Of a DNA stretch of 64,000 nucleotides, positions 62,867 to 64,000 are shown piece after piece. Position 1 is the first letter of the stretch, and the number at the start of each line of letters is the position of its first letter. The DNA comes from Halomonas sp. LR3S48. GTDB taxonomy: Bacteria > Pseudomonadota > Gammaproteobacteria > Pseudomonadales > Halomonadaceae. Both the position numbers and the translations under genes were made by a program. The stretch lies in contig NZ_CP107009.1 in the NCBI RefSeq assembly GCF_025725665.1, positions 248,001 to 312,000 on the forward strand. The letters are read 5' to 3'. Below the pieces are notes generated by a model. It did not search any database and was not told the DNA's origin. It saw nothing but the letters and a program-made list of their open reading frames with translations.

Positions 62867-64000
62867 TCAGGCCATGGCAGGATCCAGCACCTGTTCTGCC
62901 ATGCTGGCAGTGACTCCAAGTGAGATCCGCTTGTCGCAGATCCGCTCGATCAGCGCCGGGTCGTGGCTCACCAGCATTACCCCGCAACGCCGCTCACGGG
63001 CCAGCTCCACCAGCAGCTCGAGCGTCTGGCGCTGGGTGATGGGGTCGAGTCGTGAGGTGGGCTCGTCGGCGAACAGGAAGCACGGCTCGAGCAGCAGCAC
63101 GCGCAGGATGGCGAAGCGCTGCAGTTCGCCGCCCGAGATCTCGCCGGGGCGCCGCCCCAGCAGATTCTCGTCGAGCCCCAGGCGCGCCATCAGCGGCGGG
63201 ATGGCGGCGCGATCCAGGCGATGGCGGCGCACCAGGTCATCGAGCAGGCGGGAGAGTCGCCAATGCGGTGAGAAAGCCGCCGGCGGGTCCTGGTAGAGCT
63301 TCTGAAAGCCCAGCGGGTGTCCTTGGGCACGGTGAATCTCACCGCTATCGGTGCGCGTCACGCCCAGCAGCATGTCGCCCAGGGTGCTCTTGCCGCAGCC
63401 GGAGGGGCCGACCACGCCGACGATCTCGCCGGGGCTGACCGAGAGCGAAAGGTCGTGGAACAGCTCGCGCCCGCCACGGCGCTTGGCCAGGCCGCTGGCG
63501 CTTACCACCGCCGCCTGGCGCTCGCCCAGCGGCTGTGGTCGCGGCCAGCGACTGGGTTCGGCGGCCAGCAGTCGTTGGCCGTACTCACTCTGCGGGTCAG
63601 TGAGCACTTGCTGGGCCGGGCCGCGCTCGACCACCTGGCCCTGGCGCAGGATGACCACCTCGCCACCCAACCGGCGGGCCACGTCGATATCGTGGGTAAT
63701 GGTGAGCAGGGCGCCGGCGGCTTCGGGGGTGCGCGCCAGCAGTTCGACCACCGCGTCCCGGCGCGGCGCATCGAGCCCCTTGGTGGGCTCATCGGCGATC
63801 ACGATGGGAGCGCCGCCGGCACTGGCGGCGGCAAAGGCCACGCGCTGAGCCATGCCGCCGGAGAGTTCGCCGGGCAGCTTGCTGCCCGCGTCAACCAGGC
63901 CCAGCTCGGCCAGGTCGGCCCAGGCGGCCTGATGCGCGGCGCGGCGGTCACGCCCGGCCACGTGGCGGTGGCTCTCGGCGACCTGCGAAACGGCACGCAT
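62867..64000 (-). CDS. Dual-ATPase ABC transporter protein of the peptide/nickel type (5' end outside window)
   Basis: The frame is open to the last base, so this is the C-terminal ~377 residues. The end of a first ATPase domain is visible (signature LSGGMAQRV, Walker B IVIADEPTKGLD, H-loop TITHDID), then a complete second ATPase: Walker A GPSGCGKSTL, QDPPAAFSPHW, signature ISGGELQRF, Walker B FLFADEPTSRLD, H-loop LVSHD. Fused ATPases of this sort (YejF, CntDF/NikDE-like) energise peptide, nickel or metallophore importers. Substrate cannot be decided here. Confidence 0.85.
   Translation of the reverse strand: MRAVSQVAESHRHVAGRDRRAAHQAAWADLAELGLVDAGSKLPGELSGGMAQRVAFAAASAGGAPIVIADEPTKGLDAPRRDAVVELLARTPEAAGALLTITHDIDVARRLGGEVVILRQGQVVERGPAQQVLTDPQSEYGQRLLAAEPSRWPRPQPLGERQAAVVSASGLAKRRGGRELFHDLSLSVSPGEIVGVVGPSGCGKSTLGDMLLGVTRTDSGEIHRAQGHPLGFQKLYQDPPAAFSPHWRLSRLLDDLVRRHRLDRAAIPPLMARLGLDENLLGRRPGEISGGELQRFAILRVLLLEPCFLFADEPTSRLDPITQRQTLELLVELARERRCGVMLVSHDPALIERICDKRISLGVTASMAEQVLDPAMA

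Overview
The window looks like a chromosome segment of a halophilic, high-GC gammaproteobacterium, most likely Halomonas or a close relative. This is inferred from gene content (nar cluster flanked by narXL and several NarK transporters, glycine-betaine/sarcosine catabolism, orphan T6SS hcp/vgrG islands), strong GC bias at third codon positions, and the protein sequences. No rRNA, tRNA, CRISPR array or transposase was seen.

Layout. (1) 1-7.4 kb: the 3' end of a very large CdiA-type contact-dependent inhibition exoprotein with its toxin tail and immunity gene, followed by a displaced orphan CdiA C-terminal module with a different toxin tail and its own candidate immunity gene. The two modules share a ~412 bp direct repeat in the same reading phase. 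A decayed hicA and an intact hicB follow. (2) 7.8-28.1 kb: nitrate respiration. On the minus strand: narXL, a NarK transporter, a universal stress protein and a second NarK. On the plus strand: a third NarK-like transporter, narGHJI, a parvulin, moaB, moeA, a Dnr-type Crp/Fnr regulator, a DGC-domain protein and moaA. The block covers transport, sensing, enzyme, assembly and part of molybdopterin cofactor supply. (3) 28.2-37.1 kb: a GlxA/SouR-like AraC regulator, glyA, heterotetrameric sarcosine oxidase soxBDAG and purU: sarcosine to glycine, with one-carbon units handled through folate. (4) 37.2-43.4 kb: an S9 peptidase, a TetR regulator, a DgcA/StcD-like N-demethylase, a ProC-like reductase across a striking TGTACA operator, and a 4HBT thioesterase. 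This is a probable N-methylated amino acid or betaine catabolic unit. (5) 43.6-50.6 kb: a complete Dpp/Opp-type ABC importer, a TauE/SafE permease and a small lipoprotein. (6) 50.8-59.3 kb (minus strand): a T6SS cargo island of hcp, vgrG, a DUF4123 adaptor, a VasX/MIX-type effector and a membrane protein that is probably its immunity protein. (7) 59.4-62.8 kb: an array of three palindromes, a near-consensus Zur box, a Zn-independent DksA2 paralogue and a COG0523 GTPase, then a SPOR-domain D,D-peptidase. (8) 62.9-64 kb: the C-terminal part of a dual-ATPase ABC protein running off the window.

Functions were assigned by reading motifs and family resemblance only; no database search was run. The most unusual items are the tandem CDI toxin module, the operator-like palindromes near 42.0 kb and 59.45 kb, and a long homopolymer tract in the presumed T6SS immunity gene.
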